Shown: positions 8,934-19,415 of the stretch, piece after piece | Position numbering within the stretch: the first letter of the stretch is position 1 | Layout of the letters: each line of letters begins with the position of its first letter | Assembly (NCBI GenBank): GCA_903927185.1 | Contig: CAIYLW010000003.1 | Span: 119,140-183,139, forward strand | DNA length: 64,000 bases | From: an uncultured Bacteroidota bacterium | GTDB taxonomy: Bacteria; Bacteroidota; Bacteroidia; Chitinophagales; Chitinophagaceae | Reading direction: 5' to 3' | Made by a program: the position numbers and the translations under genes | Notes under the pieces: model-generated | The model's database searches: none | The model's input: only the letters and a program-made list of their open reading frames with translations | Told to the model about the DNA's origin: nothing

Positions 8934-11924
8934 TTATAAAGTGAAATTAAACCCGAAAGAAACAGTTCTTGGAGTAGGGAAAGGAACATACTCAATAGAC
9001 CTAGAAGGATATGAGTTGTTGCTCTTGTCGATGTTCACTTCAGGATCAAAACCAGTGAATTTAGTCAATACAAACAAATTGCTTCCGCTAACAAATGCAC
9101 TCAAGTTCTTGATGTATTTACCAGCATTACCAATGTTGTAACGAACTGTAACGTTTCTTAATTTGAAATAATCACCTTTTTCAAGGAATCTTGTAGACGC
9201 ACCAACACCACTGCTTGGTTTTTCACCAGAATTATAAGCAGCTAAGTCGATATTTCTACCTTGTGCAATACCTGAAATATTAGTAATAGCAGTAGCAGTA
9301 TTGTTATATATCAAATAACCAAAAGATCCACCAGCGTTCAATGAGAAAGTAAATTTCTTTAAACGTAAAGATGTAGAGAAACCTACAAAAGAATGTGGGT
9401 TTGGATCTCCAGCATATTGTGGATTAGCACCAATAATTTGATTACCGTTTGCATCAAAACCATTAAATGATTTTAAATAGTATTCGTTAACTGGTTGGTT
9501 GTTTGCAATAACCTGTGCCAAAGTACCAGATACACCTTGTCCGTTGATCTGACCAGTTTGAACTTGTAAGTCTTTACCAGTATTAGGATCTGTGAAATTA
9601 GTGATCTTGTTTTTAGTGTTAGCATAGTTAAAGTTAACATCCCAGGTAACATTTGTTTTATCAACAACTGTTGCACCTAAAGCAATCTCAAAACCTGTAT
9701 TGGTATTTCTAGCACCTGGTAGATTTACGAAAGAGATTGAATTTGGAGCTGGTTGGATAGCATTTGTTTGGAACAAGATATCTGAAGTGCTCTTGTTATA
9801 GTAATCAAATGAACCATATACTTTGTTTCCAGCAAATGTGAAATCAGCACCGAAATCGTAAGAAGATGTTTTTTCCCACTTCAAATTAGGGTTACCATTT
9901 ACTACCTGTGGAGCATTATTATAAGAGTTCAAATTAAATTGCTCTTGAGAAGAACCAGCTGGATATTCTTGGTTACCAGTGATACCGTAAGAAGCACGGA
10001 ATGCTAAGTTAGAGAACAATTTATTGTCGTTCATGAACTTCTCATTACTAGCTACCCATTTAGCACCAATAGACGGGAAATAACCATATTTGTTATTAGC
10101 ACCAAACTTACTAGAACCATCTGCTCTAATAGTTCCAGTTAACAAATATCTGTCTTTGTAATTCAAGTTAAGTCTTCCGAAATATGATTGTAATTCAGAA
10201 GTCGGATTAGCATAACTGTAGAAAGGATTCTGAGTTTTCGCATCTTGCATAATTGAAGTATACATGATTGGAATTCTTGCAGTCTGACTTAAGTTGGTAT
10301 TAAACCCGTAAGCAGAAACGCCATTACCAGAAAAATCAGTTTTAAAATACTCATAACCAGCTAATGCCTCTAAAGAAAGGTTACTAGTTAATTTAGTATG
10401 ATAGTTTAATGTATGCGTAATTGTTTGAGAATTCAAAGTAGCGTTACCGATATTAGCAAAACCTACACCAGAAATTTGGTTTTGGCCAGCTAACCAACCA
10501 TCGATATTCATATTTCTTGTACCTCTACTATGATTTAAACCAAACAAGATTTTGTATTCTAAGTTATCAGTAAGTTTATAAGAAGCTGAAATATTTCCTA
10601 AGAAATTAAATACAGAACTTACATCATTATAAGCATCGTTAAATGCTAAAGGATTACCAGAACCATTAGATGGGTTAATATAAATACCACTACCATCAGT
10701 TAAAGGTTGTGTTGGATTCCAACTAACCGCTGATGAAATGATATTACCCTGAGAACCTGCAGTATTTGATACAGAAGTCATTCTCTGAGCATAATTACCA
10801 GTAATGATACCGAAATCAATTGTTAAGCGCTTATCTAAGAACTTGTAGTTACCACCGATTGTAGCAAGGTATTTTTCAAGTCCAGTTTTTTTCAATAAGC
10901 CCATGTTATCTGAAGCAAGGAATGAAGCACGGAATTTTCCGAAATCATTACCACCACTTACAGCAAAATTATAGTTAGAAGACATAGTGTTTTGAGTAAT
11001 TGCTTTCAAGGCATCTACGCTAGAACCAAAATCTAAACTACTTGGTTCACCATATTTAGCTAAAGCTGAACGATACTGAGTAGCATCCAAAACTTTAAAT
11101 CTTCTCATATAACCGGCGTTAAAACCAAAATTGGTTCCAAACTCTAATTTAATAGGACCAGCAGTTGCTTTTTTGGTAGTAATTACGATTACACCATTAG
11201 CACCTCTAGCACCATAAATAGCAGCAGAAGAAGCATCTTTTAAAACATCAATCTGAGCAATTGTGCTTGGATCGATAAATAATAAAGGGTTAGAGCTAGC
11301 AGTAGAACCTAAGTTACTACCTAAATTTGGACTAGCAGTACCACCATCTAAAGGAACTCCATCAACTACAAATAACGGATTGTTACTTGAACGAATAGAA
11401 GAAGTACCTCTGATTTGGATAACAGAAGCAGCACCAGGTTGACCACTCTGATTGGTTACTTCTAAACCCGCAACTTTGTTTTGTAATAATTGATCAGGTG
11501 CAGTAATTGTACCTTGATTAAAGTTTTTTGATTGTACTGAAGTAACAGAACCAGTCAGATCCTTTTTACGAGCAGTACCATAACCAACAACAACAACTTC
11601 ATTCAGTTGCTCATTGGTTGCTTTTAAAGAAACGTTTACAGTTGAAGTGTTTTGTACACTTACTTCCTGTGAGGCATAACCTACAGAAGTGATAACCACC
11701 GTTTTTACAGATGCATCAACAGGTAATCTAAAAGTTCCGTCAGCACCAGTTTGTGCGCCAACTTTAGAACCTTTAACAACCACTGAAGCACCTACCAACG
11801 CTGATCCATCTTTCGCGTCTGTAACTTTACCTGTGACGGTTTTGTTCTGAGCCTGTGAAAATAGCGATAATACGCAGGCAAATAGACCCACGAGCGTGAG
11901 TCTGGCAAGCATCTTTAGATTCAT
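8934..11924 (-). CDS. SusC/RagA-family TonB-linked outer-membrane transporter
   Basis: I start at the ATG at 11924 (996 residues); the frame extends eight codons to a TTG, but the hydrophobic signal LARLTLVGLFACVLSLFSQAQ follows the internal Met. Next come a carboxypeptidase-like regulatory domain (TVTGKVTDAKDGSALVGAS, about 25-100), a plug domain starting at the VVVVGYGTARKKDLTGSV motif (about 105-235, with the PLFVVDGVPLDGG and DASSAAIYGARGANGVIVITTK signatures), and a TonB-dependent beta-barrel to the C-terminal TPRTVSFGFNFTL. It imports an oligomeric nutrient together with the SusD lid encoded downstream. The divergent LacI-type gene and a palindrome in the intergenic region suggest transcriptional control by that regulator. 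Confidence 0.96.
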   Translation of the reverse strand: MNLKMLARLTLVGLFACVLSLFSQAQNKTVTGKVTDAKDGSALVGASVVVKGSKVGAQTGADGTFRLPVDASVKTVVITSVGYASQEVSVQNTSTVNVSLKATNEQLNEVVVVGYGTARKKDLTGSVTSVQSKNFNQGTITAPDQLLQNKVAGLEVTNQSGQPGAASVIQIRGTSSIRSSNNPLFVVDGVPLDGGTASPNLGSNLGSTASSNPLLFIDPSTIAQIDVLKDASSAAIYGARGANGVIVITTKKATAGPIKLEFGTNFGFNAGYMRRFKVLDATQYRSALAKYGEPSSLDFGSSVDALKAITQNTMSSNYNFAVSGGNDFGKFRASFLASDNMGLLKKTGLEKYLATIGGNYKFLDKRLTIDFGIITGNYAQRMTSVSNTAGSQGNIISSAVSWNPTQPLTDGSGIYINPSNGSGNPLAFNDAYNDVSSVFNFLGNISASYKLTDNLEYKILFGLNHSRGTRNMNIDGWLAGQNQISGVGFANIGNATLNSQTITHTLNYHTKLTSNLSLEALAGYEYFKTDFSGNGVSAYGFNTNLSQTARIPIMYTSIMQDAKTQNPFYSYANPTSELQSYFGRLNLNYKDRYLLTGTIRADGSSKFGANNKYGYFPSIGAKWVASNEKFMNDNKLFSNLAFRASYGITGNQEYPAGSSQEQFNLNSYNNAPQVVNGNPNLKWEKTSSYDFGADFTFAGNKVYGSFDYYNKSTSDILFQTNAIQPAPNSISFVNLPGARNTNTGFEIALGATVVDKTNVTWDVNFNYANTKNKITNFTDPNTGKDLQVQTGQINGQGVSGTLAQVIANNQPVNEYYLKSFNGFDANGNQIIGANPQYAGDPNPHSFVGFSTSLRLKKFTFSLNAGGSFGYLIYNNTATAITNISGIAQGRNIDLAAYNSGEKPSSGVGASTRFLEKGDYFKLRNVTVRYNIGNAGKYIKNLSAFVSGSNLFVLTKFTGFDPEVNIDKSNNSYPSRSIEYVPFPTPRTVSFGFNFTL

Positions 11925-12325
11925 AAATAGCAGTTTAATAATTAACAAGCGTGTAAAAAGTACACATTTTATTCAAAATAAAAATAAATGGTTAATTTTT
12001 TGCTTACCCTTGAGGGGATTAGAGTCCAAAAAACGTTGGTCAAAACGAAATCCAGATAATAATGAACTCAGCAAGCAACCAAATAACTTTTATTTCTTTA
12101 TTCAGGACATGAAAATAGAGCTCCCGCTGCATGAAAAGTGCTTAAAAAAAGCTTAATAAAAGGTGCAAACGATTGCGAAATGCTTTGTTGTTGAAATATC
12201 TTTCTGTTAAATCTTTCATTTTAAATCCATTGATGAAATAATTATACTTTGAAACTCTTCTGAGAGCATTATCAAATCATAATAACCGAAAATTAACCTA
12301 CTTTAGATAACGATATATTTTATAT
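11925..12325. other. Divergent intergenic region between susC and lacI-type regulator
   Basis: About 400 bp with no convincing gene. It must hold the promoters for both directions. A 12-bp LacI-type palindrome is annotated separately. I did not find a clean TAnnTTTG box for either gene; the closest on the regulator side is TACTTTG at 12245-12251, one base short of the consensus. Confidence 0.5.
12165..12176. promoter_or_regulatory. Candidate LacI-family operator
   Basis: GCAAACGATTGC has perfect outer arms (GCAA/TTGC) around a central CG, the pattern typical of LacI/GalR/CcpA-type operators. It lies 240 bp upstream of susC and 149 bp upstream of the LacI-type gene. The assignment rests on symmetry and context only. 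Confidence 0.5.
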
Positions 12326-13327
12326 ATGACGAATACTACACTAAAAAAGATTTCAGAGGTATTGGGCCTGAGCATATCAACAATATCTAGAGCTTTAAAG
12401 AATCATCCTGATATATCTGAAAAAACTAAAAAGAAAGTCGTTGAGCTGGCAAAAGCCCTTGATTATGAACCAAATGCAAGTGCCATTCAATTAAGAACAC
12501 AGCATAGCAAAATATTTGGACTGATGGTTCCAACTATCTCAAATTTTTTTTACGACAGTTTTATTGCCTCAGTGGAAGAAGAAAGCAGAAAAGAGGGTTA
12601 CTCTTTAATCATCTTACAATCGAGCAACAACATTGACATTGAAAATGACAACCTTAAACTTTGCCGACAAAATCGGGTTACCGGATTATTCGCTTGTTTG
12701 AGTACCGGCACAAAAGACATGAGTAGTTTTCTGAAAATGAAAGAATTAGAAATAAAAACCATTTTTTTTGATATCGTTCCTGAAATTACCGGTTTGAATA
12801 AAGTTTGCATGGCAGATGCTAGTGTAGGTGAAATAGCAGCGGAAGCAATCATTGACGCTAATAAGAAAGATATACTCGCCATTTTCGGGAATGCTAATCT
12901 TTCAATTACTAAGAAAAGGGAATTATCATTCAAACAATATTTTAACCTAAAGGCACCTGCTACAAAATTATCTATAGAATACGCTCGAGATATTGAAAAT
13001 GCAACCGAAATCGCATTAGAACATTTAACAAAGAAAAAAACGGTTGATACTATTTTCTGTATGAGCGATGAAATACTTATTGGAGTGATGAAGGCAATTC
13101 AAAAATTGAAACTTAACATACCCGCCGATATATCAATTATAGCCATTAGTAATGGATTTATCCCCACACTTTTTTATCCTCCAATAACTTATGTTGAAAC
13201 AAGTGGTTATAAACTTGGAAAATTGGCATTTAAACAAATGATGGAATGTCTTTCAAATAGCGGAACTGAAGATTTAGCTATTGAAACTACCGTAGAATCA
13301 AAATTAGTAAAAGGGGGTTCCCTTTAA
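12326..13327 (+). CDS. LacI-family transcriptional regulator
   Basis: This is a full-length LacI/GalR regulator of 333 residues. Residues 5-55 form the DNA-binding helix-turn-helix and hinge: TLKKISEVLGLSISTISRALKNHPDIS, followed by KKKVVELAKALDYEPNASA. The rest is the periplasmic-binding-protein-like effector domain (KIFGLMVPTISNFFYDSFIASVEEES, about 62-90, and the C-terminal ISNGFIPTLFYPPITYVETSGYKLGKLAFKQM). It is divergent from the SusC/SusD genes and its operator-like palindrome lies between them, so local control of nutrient uptake is the likely role; repressor or activator is not decidable. Its stop overlaps the 3' end of the convergent T9SS gene by four bases. Confidence 0.93.
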   Translation: MTNTTLKKISEVLGLSISTISRALKNHPDISEKTKKKVVELAKALDYEPNASAIQLRTQHSKIFGLMVPTISNFFYDSFIASVEEESRKEGYSLIILQSSNNIDIENDNLKLCRQNRVTGLFACLSTGTKDMSSFLKMKELEIKTIFFDIVPEITGLNKVCMADASVGEIAAEAIIDANKKDILAIFGNANLSITKKRELSFKQYFNLKAPATKLSIEYARDIENATEIALEHLTKKKTVDTIFCMSDEILIGVMKAIQKLKLNIPADISIIAISNGFIPTLFYPPITYVETSGYKLGKLAFKQMMECLSNSGTEDLAIETTVESKLVKGGSL

Positions 13328-16305
13328 TTTGGTTTTATCATTAATTTTTTAGAAGAATAAGTGGCATCTGAATTTTTTATCGAAATAATACAAACTCCTC
13401 CAGTTGCATTTTGGTAATAGGAAGAAATATCAAGTGGAATTGTATTCATTCCTTTTATTAGGGATATATTTTTTGCAAATAAATTGATCCCACTATATGC
13501 ATCTGTAACCATCAAATTTGCTGTTATTTCTTTATCAGAATTTAGCACACAATTGAATTTGCCACTAGTAGGATTTGGAAATACATTGATAGTTTTTGAT
13601 TGTAGCAATTCAATATAAGAAACCGATTCCTTGCTAAATGAAATATTGCTCAGGCTAACATTTACATTCACCAATGCACCATTCATAGAGCCCATAGTAT
13701 ATACTATAGAATTGATATCATTCGGATTAATTTTATCTTTCCTTGCTGTTGATATAAAATCATTTAAATCAATTGCGTAATCTTTTGAATCATTAGATAT
13801 AGGAATATGCAAAGTATATTGATCGCTCCAATTTATTATTGAGCTTTTTACCAAAGTTATATTTAGTACAGCATTACCAGATGCTGTAAATTTAAAAGTT
13901 TTATACCCAGTTAAATCTTTTGTTATGCCTCCCCCACGTAATAGCTTATAGGCACTAACATAGGTGTTAGTAGCAGCATCTAAATGTATATTACGATAAA
14001 CTGGATAATCGTCTGTCACAACACGCTTTGGGTCGTTCATTATTTCAAATTTTTTAACAACAGTATTGGTAGCCACATAATCTACATTCCATGCTCCATC
14101 TGAAATAAATATTTCATCTATCAATGAATCATTCTGATACATTTTAATGGTAGACTCATAAATATCTGAAGATGGCAATTGTATGATTGAATTAGTAGTA
14201 GCGCCAATTGAGTAAAGAATGTTTTTCTTATTAACCAATATACTCTGTTCATTTGCATTTTCAGAAACTTCAAAGTAGCCGCTCACACTTTGATTAGCGT
14301 TATGTAATTCTAAATTAATAGTACCTGCATCAGTATTTACTCTCATAATATAAGTCTGTGGTAAAGCTTTAACTAGATATGGTTGTTCAAGTGGGGCAAT
14401 GGCTGCGAGTTGCTCTAAGATCTTCTGCGTAATTTCTCCAAGTATCTCATTCGACACACCCCATACTTGAAAATTGTACATATTATCTTCAATTACATAA
14501 TCACTTTTCAACCAGTTCGACTGAATGGCAAAACTATTTCTACCAGATTTTGTGCAAGCAGAAAAACTGATAATATTTTCTAGATGCCCATCCTCGTATT
14601 TCATATTATACCGCATCAAATTAAAACCTAACAAATTAATTTGCTCTATATTTTCAATAGTTGCACCCTTTAATCTATCGCAAACTGCTTTGGTATGATC
14701 ATAGATGGCTGACTGTGTTAATGTTGCAAATACGGCTGCCTTGCATGTTCCATTTAAAGTATAATCGGAAGAAGCAACTGCTTTTGCATTTGTAATACTT
14801 ACTATGTCTGTTGGTGAAGTCATGTATGGAGTGATTCCAGGATTTGACAACTGTTTTGGAAACAAATCCAAGAGATTAATTTGAGAAACAATTCCAGTTG
14901 CTTTATTCGAAATTATTGATTGCTTTAAAACTGGTAGTTGTTGATAGGGCTTCATCTGCAAATTGCTACTCGTAACTGCTGTATATAATCTTTTTGCAAC
15001 CGCATCACCTAAACTCTTACTTTCTAGTCCACCCGTATTTCCTGAGGCTACTATTCCGCAATCTGTGGTAGTTATATTAGAAGTAACAATTGTAGTTCCA
15101 CATGCATTTGTAAGGGAATAACTAACAATAAAATTACCCTTAATAACCCCTGTAATATCCCCATTATTATTGATGGATCCTATATTACTAGCGCTAGATG
15201 ACCAAGTCCCTCCCTTTGTATCTGAATTTAGGGTTATTTTCAAACCAAGACAAACAGTATTGGTTCCAGTTATCGCAGCCACGATTGGTTTTTTACAACC
15301 AATCTCTTCAGCATCTGCATCGAAGTTGGCATAATGGTTCTCTCCCAATACTTGCTCATAAGATATTCCTATGATCTGTCCTTCTATATTCGCATTATTA
15401 TCCTTTTTATGAATATCAGCATAAGGTGCAAACAATGTTCCCTCTATAGAATTTAATCCTTGAATATTTAAAGTAGTGGTATTAAAAAAATTATATAGAA
15501 TATATGGACTCTCATTAATGCCAACACCCAAATGTTTCCATACTTGCCAATTATAAATATCTTTTGCATCAACATTTATTACTAAAACATGGTTAGCATC
15601 AGGTTTATTATTAAAGGTCAATTCAGAAATACTATTTAAATCATTCCCACTGATATATAAATAGTTATTGCCAGTTTTTAAAGTAATTTTTACTTGAGAT
15701 GGATATTTATTTATAATAACAGGATTATCATTGATGTCAGTTAGTTGAACATTATTTGATTTTCCAGAAATTGTCTTAGATGAATTTCTCATCGATTCCA
15801 TTGCTTTCCCAAAATCGATAGAACTATTATCTTCTACTTCCTGCTTAGAGTTAGTAATATTTAAACTATTTGCCTTATTTAATAATTGTATTCTAGGAGT
15901 ACTATTATACGAGCCATTACAGATTTGCATATTTGAATAATTGCCTTTGTCATCTGTAATCCAAACTTTGGAATTTTCTAAATTACCAATTTTAACATAC
16001 CCATTATTCACTTGTAAAGCATTTCCCGATTGGTAAATTACCCTGCCATTAACAAGTAAACTTATCAATGAATTGTTCACGTAGAAACTGCCAGTTGACT
16101 TAACAGCAACTTGATAATTTCCATTAATAGTAAGGTCTTCTCCAATAGCGATTGGACCTTCGGATTCGAGAGATGATAAATTGGCACTTTTTTCAACAAA
16201 TACCTGGAAACCTTTAGCGGGATCTGTAGGACATTGAGCTAATGCAACTTGGGTTACAGAAACTGCTATGAATATTAAATATGGTAAGAAAACCTTCTTG
16301 TACAT
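13324..16305 (-). CDS. Choice-of-anchor A domain surface protein with T9SS type A sorting domain
   Basis: The likely start is the ATG at 16305 (993 residues), because the signal peptide MYKKVFLPYLIFIAVSVTQVA begins there; the frame extends 23 codons further without signal character. After cleavage the mature part begins CPTDPAKGFQVFVEKSANL, the opening of the choice-of-anchor A domain (about 25-340, with EGPIAIGEDLTING and NIEGQIIGISYEQVLG). An Ig/PKD-like segment follows (GTNTVCLGLKITLNSDTKGG, about 350-420), then a long region without a recognised fold. The last ~85 residues are a T9SS type A sorting domain (INVFPNPTSGKFN ... YSSKKLMIKPN). The product should be exported by type IX secretion and anchored or released at the surface. 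Adhesion is a guess. It is monocistronic. Confidence 0.85.
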   Translation of the reverse strand: MYKKVFLPYLIFIAVSVTQVALAQCPTDPAKGFQVFVEKSANLSSLESEGPIAIGEDLTINGNYQVAVKSTGSFYVNNSLISLLVNGRVIYQSGNALQVNNGYVKIGNLENSKVWITDDKGNYSNMQICNGSYNSTPRIQLLNKANSLNITNSKQEVEDNSSIDFGKAMESMRNSSKTISGKSNNVQLTDINDNPVIINKYPSQVKITLKTGNNYLYISGNDLNSISELTFNNKPDANHVLVINVDAKDIYNWQVWKHLGVGINESPYILYNFFNTTTLNIQGLNSIEGTLFAPYADIHKKDNNANIEGQIIGISYEQVLGENHYANFDADAEEIGCKKPIVAAITGTNTVCLGLKITLNSDTKGGTWSSSASNIGSINNNGDITGVIKGNFIVSYSLTNACGTTIVTSNITTTDCGIVASGNTGGLESKSLGDAVAKRLYTAVTSSNLQMKPYQQLPVLKQSIISNKATGIVSQINLLDLFPKQLSNPGITPYMTSPTDIVSITNAKAVASSDYTLNGTCKAAVFATLTQSAIYDHTKAVCDRLKGATIENIEQINLLGFNLMRYNMKYEDGHLENIISFSACTKSGRNSFAIQSNWLKSDYVIEDNMYNFQVWGVSNEILGEITQKILEQLAAIAPLEQPYLVKALPQTYIMRVNTDAGTINLELHNANQSVSGYFEVSENANEQSILVNKKNILYSIGATTNSIIQLPSSDIYESTIKMYQNDSLIDEIFISDGAWNVDYVATNTVVKKFEIMNDPKRVVTDDYPVYRNIHLDAATNTYVSAYKLLRGGGITKDLTGYKTFKFTASGNAVLNITLVKSSIINWSDQYTLHIPISNDSKDYAIDLNDFISTARKDKINPNDINSIVYTMGSMNGALVNVNVSLSNISFSKESVSYIELLQSKTINVFPNPTSGKFNCVLNSDKEITANLMVTDAYSGINLFAKNISLIKGMNTIPLDISSYYQNATGGVCIISIKNSDATYSSKKLMIKPN

Positions 16306-16501
16306 ATACGTTTTATAGGGGTTCAGAAAGCTCCAAGAAGAAGCATTCCATCCATTTAAATTTGAATGGCCCATGTAGAACGCAAAAAAGAACTTATTAT
16401 TTTACCAAAATGACGATTTTGTGCTATTTATAATCTATCATTAAACAGGAATTCTTTCAAAATGTAAATATTTAATATTTGTTCCTATGTATTTTGATCT
16501 C

Positions 16502-17908
16502 TTAAATTTGGAAGGTTACAATCACTTCAGTACCATTCCCAGGGCTTGAATTGATATGCATCTCCCCATTAAATAATAAAGCACGGGTTTGTATATTTAT
16601 TAAGCCTACACCATGTGTTGTAGTAGTTGTATCAAAACCTCTTCCATCGTCTTTTATGCAAAGGATAACTTTATCTGCTTCTTGATACAATCTAATCAGA
16701 ATGTGTTTTGCCCTTGCATGTTTAAAGATATTATTGAATTGCTCCTGGATAATTCGGTAGATAGTGAGTTTTAAATCATTGGATATTTCGCTTTCTTTAA
16801 AATCATATAGATCTTTCTGAATCTCAAAAACAGTTGTTTTTTTAGCTATCGAAATAATATGATCTAAAGCATCTCCTAATTCCAATTCGTTTAAGGATGG
16901 CGGTATAAGATTATGAGAAAGAGTGCGTATCTCCTGAATAGCTTCAGTTATTAATTTTTCTATGTCCCTGTACAATTCCGATTCAACTTTTATTTCCTTC
17001 TTGAGTAGACCAAGATACATTAATGAGCCTGCTAATATTTGATTTACATTATCATGCAACTCTAAACCAATTTCTCTCCTTTCTCTTTCTTGAGCAATTA
17101 TTACAGCCTCTGCAATTTCACGCGTTTTTCTACTCCGCTCATCCGCAAGTTTATGCTCTAACAAAATATTTTCAGTTACGTCAGTTCCAATTGTCAAAAC
17201 TGCATCAGATCCGTTATAGTTAATTTTATGTAAAGCAAGATTTGTGTAAAATGTATTACCATTACTACTGATACTTTTTAATATTTTATTATGAACACTG
17301 GCTTTATTAATTGATAAGTTTTTAACTAAAAGATCAATTTCCGATTGGTTATCAACTTCGTAAATATCCCACAATTTCATTTTAAAAAATTCCTCTTTGG
17401 GAAAACCTAAAAGAAATGCTGCAGTTTCATTCACATCTAAGATGGTATAATCATTTGGATTAAATATAAAAATAAAATCAGGGTTATTATCAAAAAGGTA
17501 ACGGTACTTAGATTCCGAAACTCTAAGTGTAGTGCTAATTTTATTTCGTTCGATGCTGTAGCCAATACTTTTACGAAGCACCATTGGGTTTACATCATCC
17601 TTGAGTAAATAATCCTGTACCCCAAGCTTTAAACTATCCATTGCAAATTGCAGATCCCCAAAACCAGTTAAAACAATGACTGGTATTCCGTTTGCAAGCT
17701 TTACCATATCAACAATACTATTCGTACCATTACTATCAGGCAAAGATAAATCTAAAAGTATAATATCGAAACTTGTATCCTCTAAACTTCTGATTGCATC
17801 TTTAAGTAAGGTGTTATGCTTAATTTCTATACCGGGAAATATTTCATTTAAGTATTCGTGAACTAAAAAGTAGTCACCTTCATTATCTTCAATTACAAGT
17901 ATTCTCAT
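16502..17908 (-). CDS. Receiver-PAS-histidine kinase (HisKA_3 type)
   Basis: The 468-residue protein has an N-terminal receiver (1-120): acidic pair EDNEGD, phospho-acceptor Asp in IILLDLSLPDSNG, VLTG and LLKDD. A PAS domain follows (about 130-250, YLFDNNPDFIFIFN). A NarX/DesK-type HisKA_3 dimerisation domain (EREIGLELHDNVNQILAG-like, phospho-His in the LHDN motif) and a HATPase (DDGRGFD, HGVGLINIQTRA, GNGTEVIVTFQI) complete the chain. There are no membrane segments, so it is cytosolic. Normally receivers sit behind the kinase; here one sits in front. It is the last gene of a three-kinase operon, 11 bp after the previous one. The receiver may take phosphate from a sister kinase and gate this kinase. 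Confidence 0.9.
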   Translation of the reverse strand: MRILVIEDNEGDYFLVHEYLNEIFPGIEIKHNTLLKDAIRSLEDTSFDIILLDLSLPDSNGTNSIVDMVKLANGIPVIVLTGFGDLQFAMDSLKLGVQDYLLKDDVNPMVLRKSIGYSIERNKISTTLRVSESKYRYLFDNNPDFIFIFNPNDYTILDVNETAAFLLGFPKEEFFKMKLWDIYEVDNQSEIDLLVKNLSINKASVHNKILKSISSNGNTFYTNLALHKINYNGSDAVLTIGTDVTENILLEHKLADERSRKTREIAEAVIIAQERERREIGLELHDNVNQILAGSLMYLGLLKKEIKVESELYRDIEKLITEAIQEIRTLSHNLIPPSLNELELGDALDHIISIAKKTTVFEIQKDLYDFKESEISNDLKLTIYRIIQEQFNNIFKHARAKHILIRLYQEADKVILCIKDDGRGFDTTTTTHGVGLINIQTRALLFNGEMHINSSPGNGTEVIVTFQI

Positions 17909-17919
17909 GAATCGTTTTT

Positions 17920-19410
17920 TTATTGTACTTTTTCCTGCGTCTGTTTAAATGTAATATAAAAAGTAGTGCCTTCATTTACTTTCGATTTTACAGAAATCTT
18001 ACCTCCCAATGCAGTTACTTGAGAATGTATTAAATATAAACCAATACCCTTACCATCAGAACGATCATGAAAACGTTGATACAATCCAAATATTCTATCC
18101 TTTACACGCTCTGAATCCATTCCAATTCCATTGTCAGAAAATTCCAGTATTATAAATTCGCCCTCTATTCTAGATTTCATACTGATTTCAAGTTTTCTGT
18201 CTGGCGAAGAAAACTTAATTGAATTGCTCATTAAGTTCAATAGAATGCTTTCTAAATAATTAGCATCAAACAAAACAGATGGGGCTTCAAAAAAATCTAC
18301 TGAAATGTTTATATCAGCACTATTTATTAAGGCATTCAGGTCATGAATATTCTTTGAAACAACTGTTTGAAAATCAATCTTATTCAATGCAAGAAACTTA
18401 TTTTCTCTAATAAATAAAACCTTAATTAAATCATTTAAAGTATCGTTCATTTGAAAAGTGGCAGTTTTAAATGCTCTTAGTAATTCCTTGCTTTGATCAT
18501 CTTTAATTTTATTAAGATCCAATAAATCAACAATTGAAAGTAAGTTGGTTAATGGTGCACGTAAATTATGAGAGGTAATAAATCCAAACTGTTTTAAATC
18601 AGCATTCGACTGTATCAATTCTTCTATCAATGCTAATCGTTGCTCCTCTTCTAGCTTTCTTAGAGTGATATCGCGATAGTTTAAAACAACTGCATCAACT
18701 GATGGCTCATTTAATAAATTATAAATAGTAGATTCAATCCAACGATAATTATTTTCAGAAATTTTGAATTTTAACTCAATGCTTTTAATATCTCCATAAT
18801 TTTTCGAGACATCAAAGAAAGTTTTAAGAACTTGCTTTCGATGTTCTGGATGAATTAAGTCAATATTAAAAAAACCATCCTCATTTATTGGATTTATATT
18901 GATCCTTAATTTTCCATAAGGACTCAACTCACGAATCTTTCCACTCATTTCTATTAAAATATAACCATCTGAACTATTTTCTACGATTGACCTGAATTTT
19001 TTTTCATTCGAAAGAAACATCTGTTGAATTTTATTTCTTTCGATACTATAACTTATACTTTTAAAAAGGATACTCGGTGTTACTTCGTCTTTTATTAGAT
19101 AATCTTGCGTCCCTAATTGCATGGTATCTATTGCGAAATTTTTATCCGCATAGCCAGTAAGAACAACTAAGGGTTTGCCTTGTACAAGTTCCATAATCTC
19201 TTTTACTGATTCTTGTCCATTGCTATCAGGCAGCGTCAAATCCAATAAAATAATATCGTATTGATTTTTATTCAAACTTTGTTTAGCTTCAGAAAGACGC
19301 CAACAATGATCTATCTCTACATTACTGTAGACTTCTTTTAGATATTCATGTACCAAAAAGAAATCACCTTCACTATCTTCAACTAACAATATTTTTAATG
19401 CATGATTCAT
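17920..19410 (-). CDS. Receiver-PAS-histidine kinase (HisKA type)
   Basis: This 496-residue protein has a receiver at 1-125 (LLVEDSEGDFFLVHEYL, acceptor Asp in IILLDLTLPDSNG, LTGYADK, LIKDE), a PAS domain at about 135-255 (FRSIVENSSDGYILIEMSG, then YRWIESTIYNL and VVLNYRDITLRK), and a kinase core whose H-box reads FGFITSHNLRAPLTNLL. The ATPase domain contains NLMSNSIKFSSPDR, FSDNGIGMD and GKGIGLYLIHSQVTALGG. Its receiver closely resembles that of the next gene, but the kinase half belongs to a different subfamily (HisKA against HisKA_3), which points to receiver duplication and kinase swapping. It starts 5 bp after the large PAS kinase gene. Cytosolic; no output domain. Confidence 0.91.
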   Translation of the reverse strand: MNHALKILLVEDSEGDFFLVHEYLKEVYSNVEIDHCWRLSEAKQSLNKNQYDIILLDLTLPDSNGQESVKEIMELVQGKPLVVLTGYADKNFAIDTMQLGTQDYLIKDEVTPSILFKSISYSIERNKIQQMFLSNEKKFRSIVENSSDGYILIEMSGKIRELSPYGKLRININPINEDGFFNIDLIHPEHRKQVLKTFFDVSKNYGDIKSIELKFKISENNYRWIESTIYNLLNEPSVDAVVLNYRDITLRKLEEEQRLALIEELIQSNADLKQFGFITSHNLRAPLTNLLSIVDLLDLNKIKDDQSKELLRAFKTATFQMNDTLNDLIKVLFIRENKFLALNKIDFQTVVSKNIHDLNALINSADINISVDFFEAPSVLFDANYLESILLNLMSNSIKFSSPDRKLEISMKSRIEGEFIILEFSDNGIGMDSERVKDRIFGLYQRFHDRSDGKGIGLYLIHSQVTALGGKISVKSKVNEGTTFYITFKQTQEKVQ

Positions 19411-19415
19411 TTTAA

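Noticed and set aside
11896..12156. Open frame on the plus strand opposite the susC start
   Set aside because: It overlaps the susC signal region and the regulatory intergenic region, with basic, low-quality composition and no recognisable motif.
16406..16421. CAAAAT / ATTTTG stem after the last kinase of the operon
   Set aside because: Six AT-rich base pairs without a clear T-run; too weak to call a terminator.
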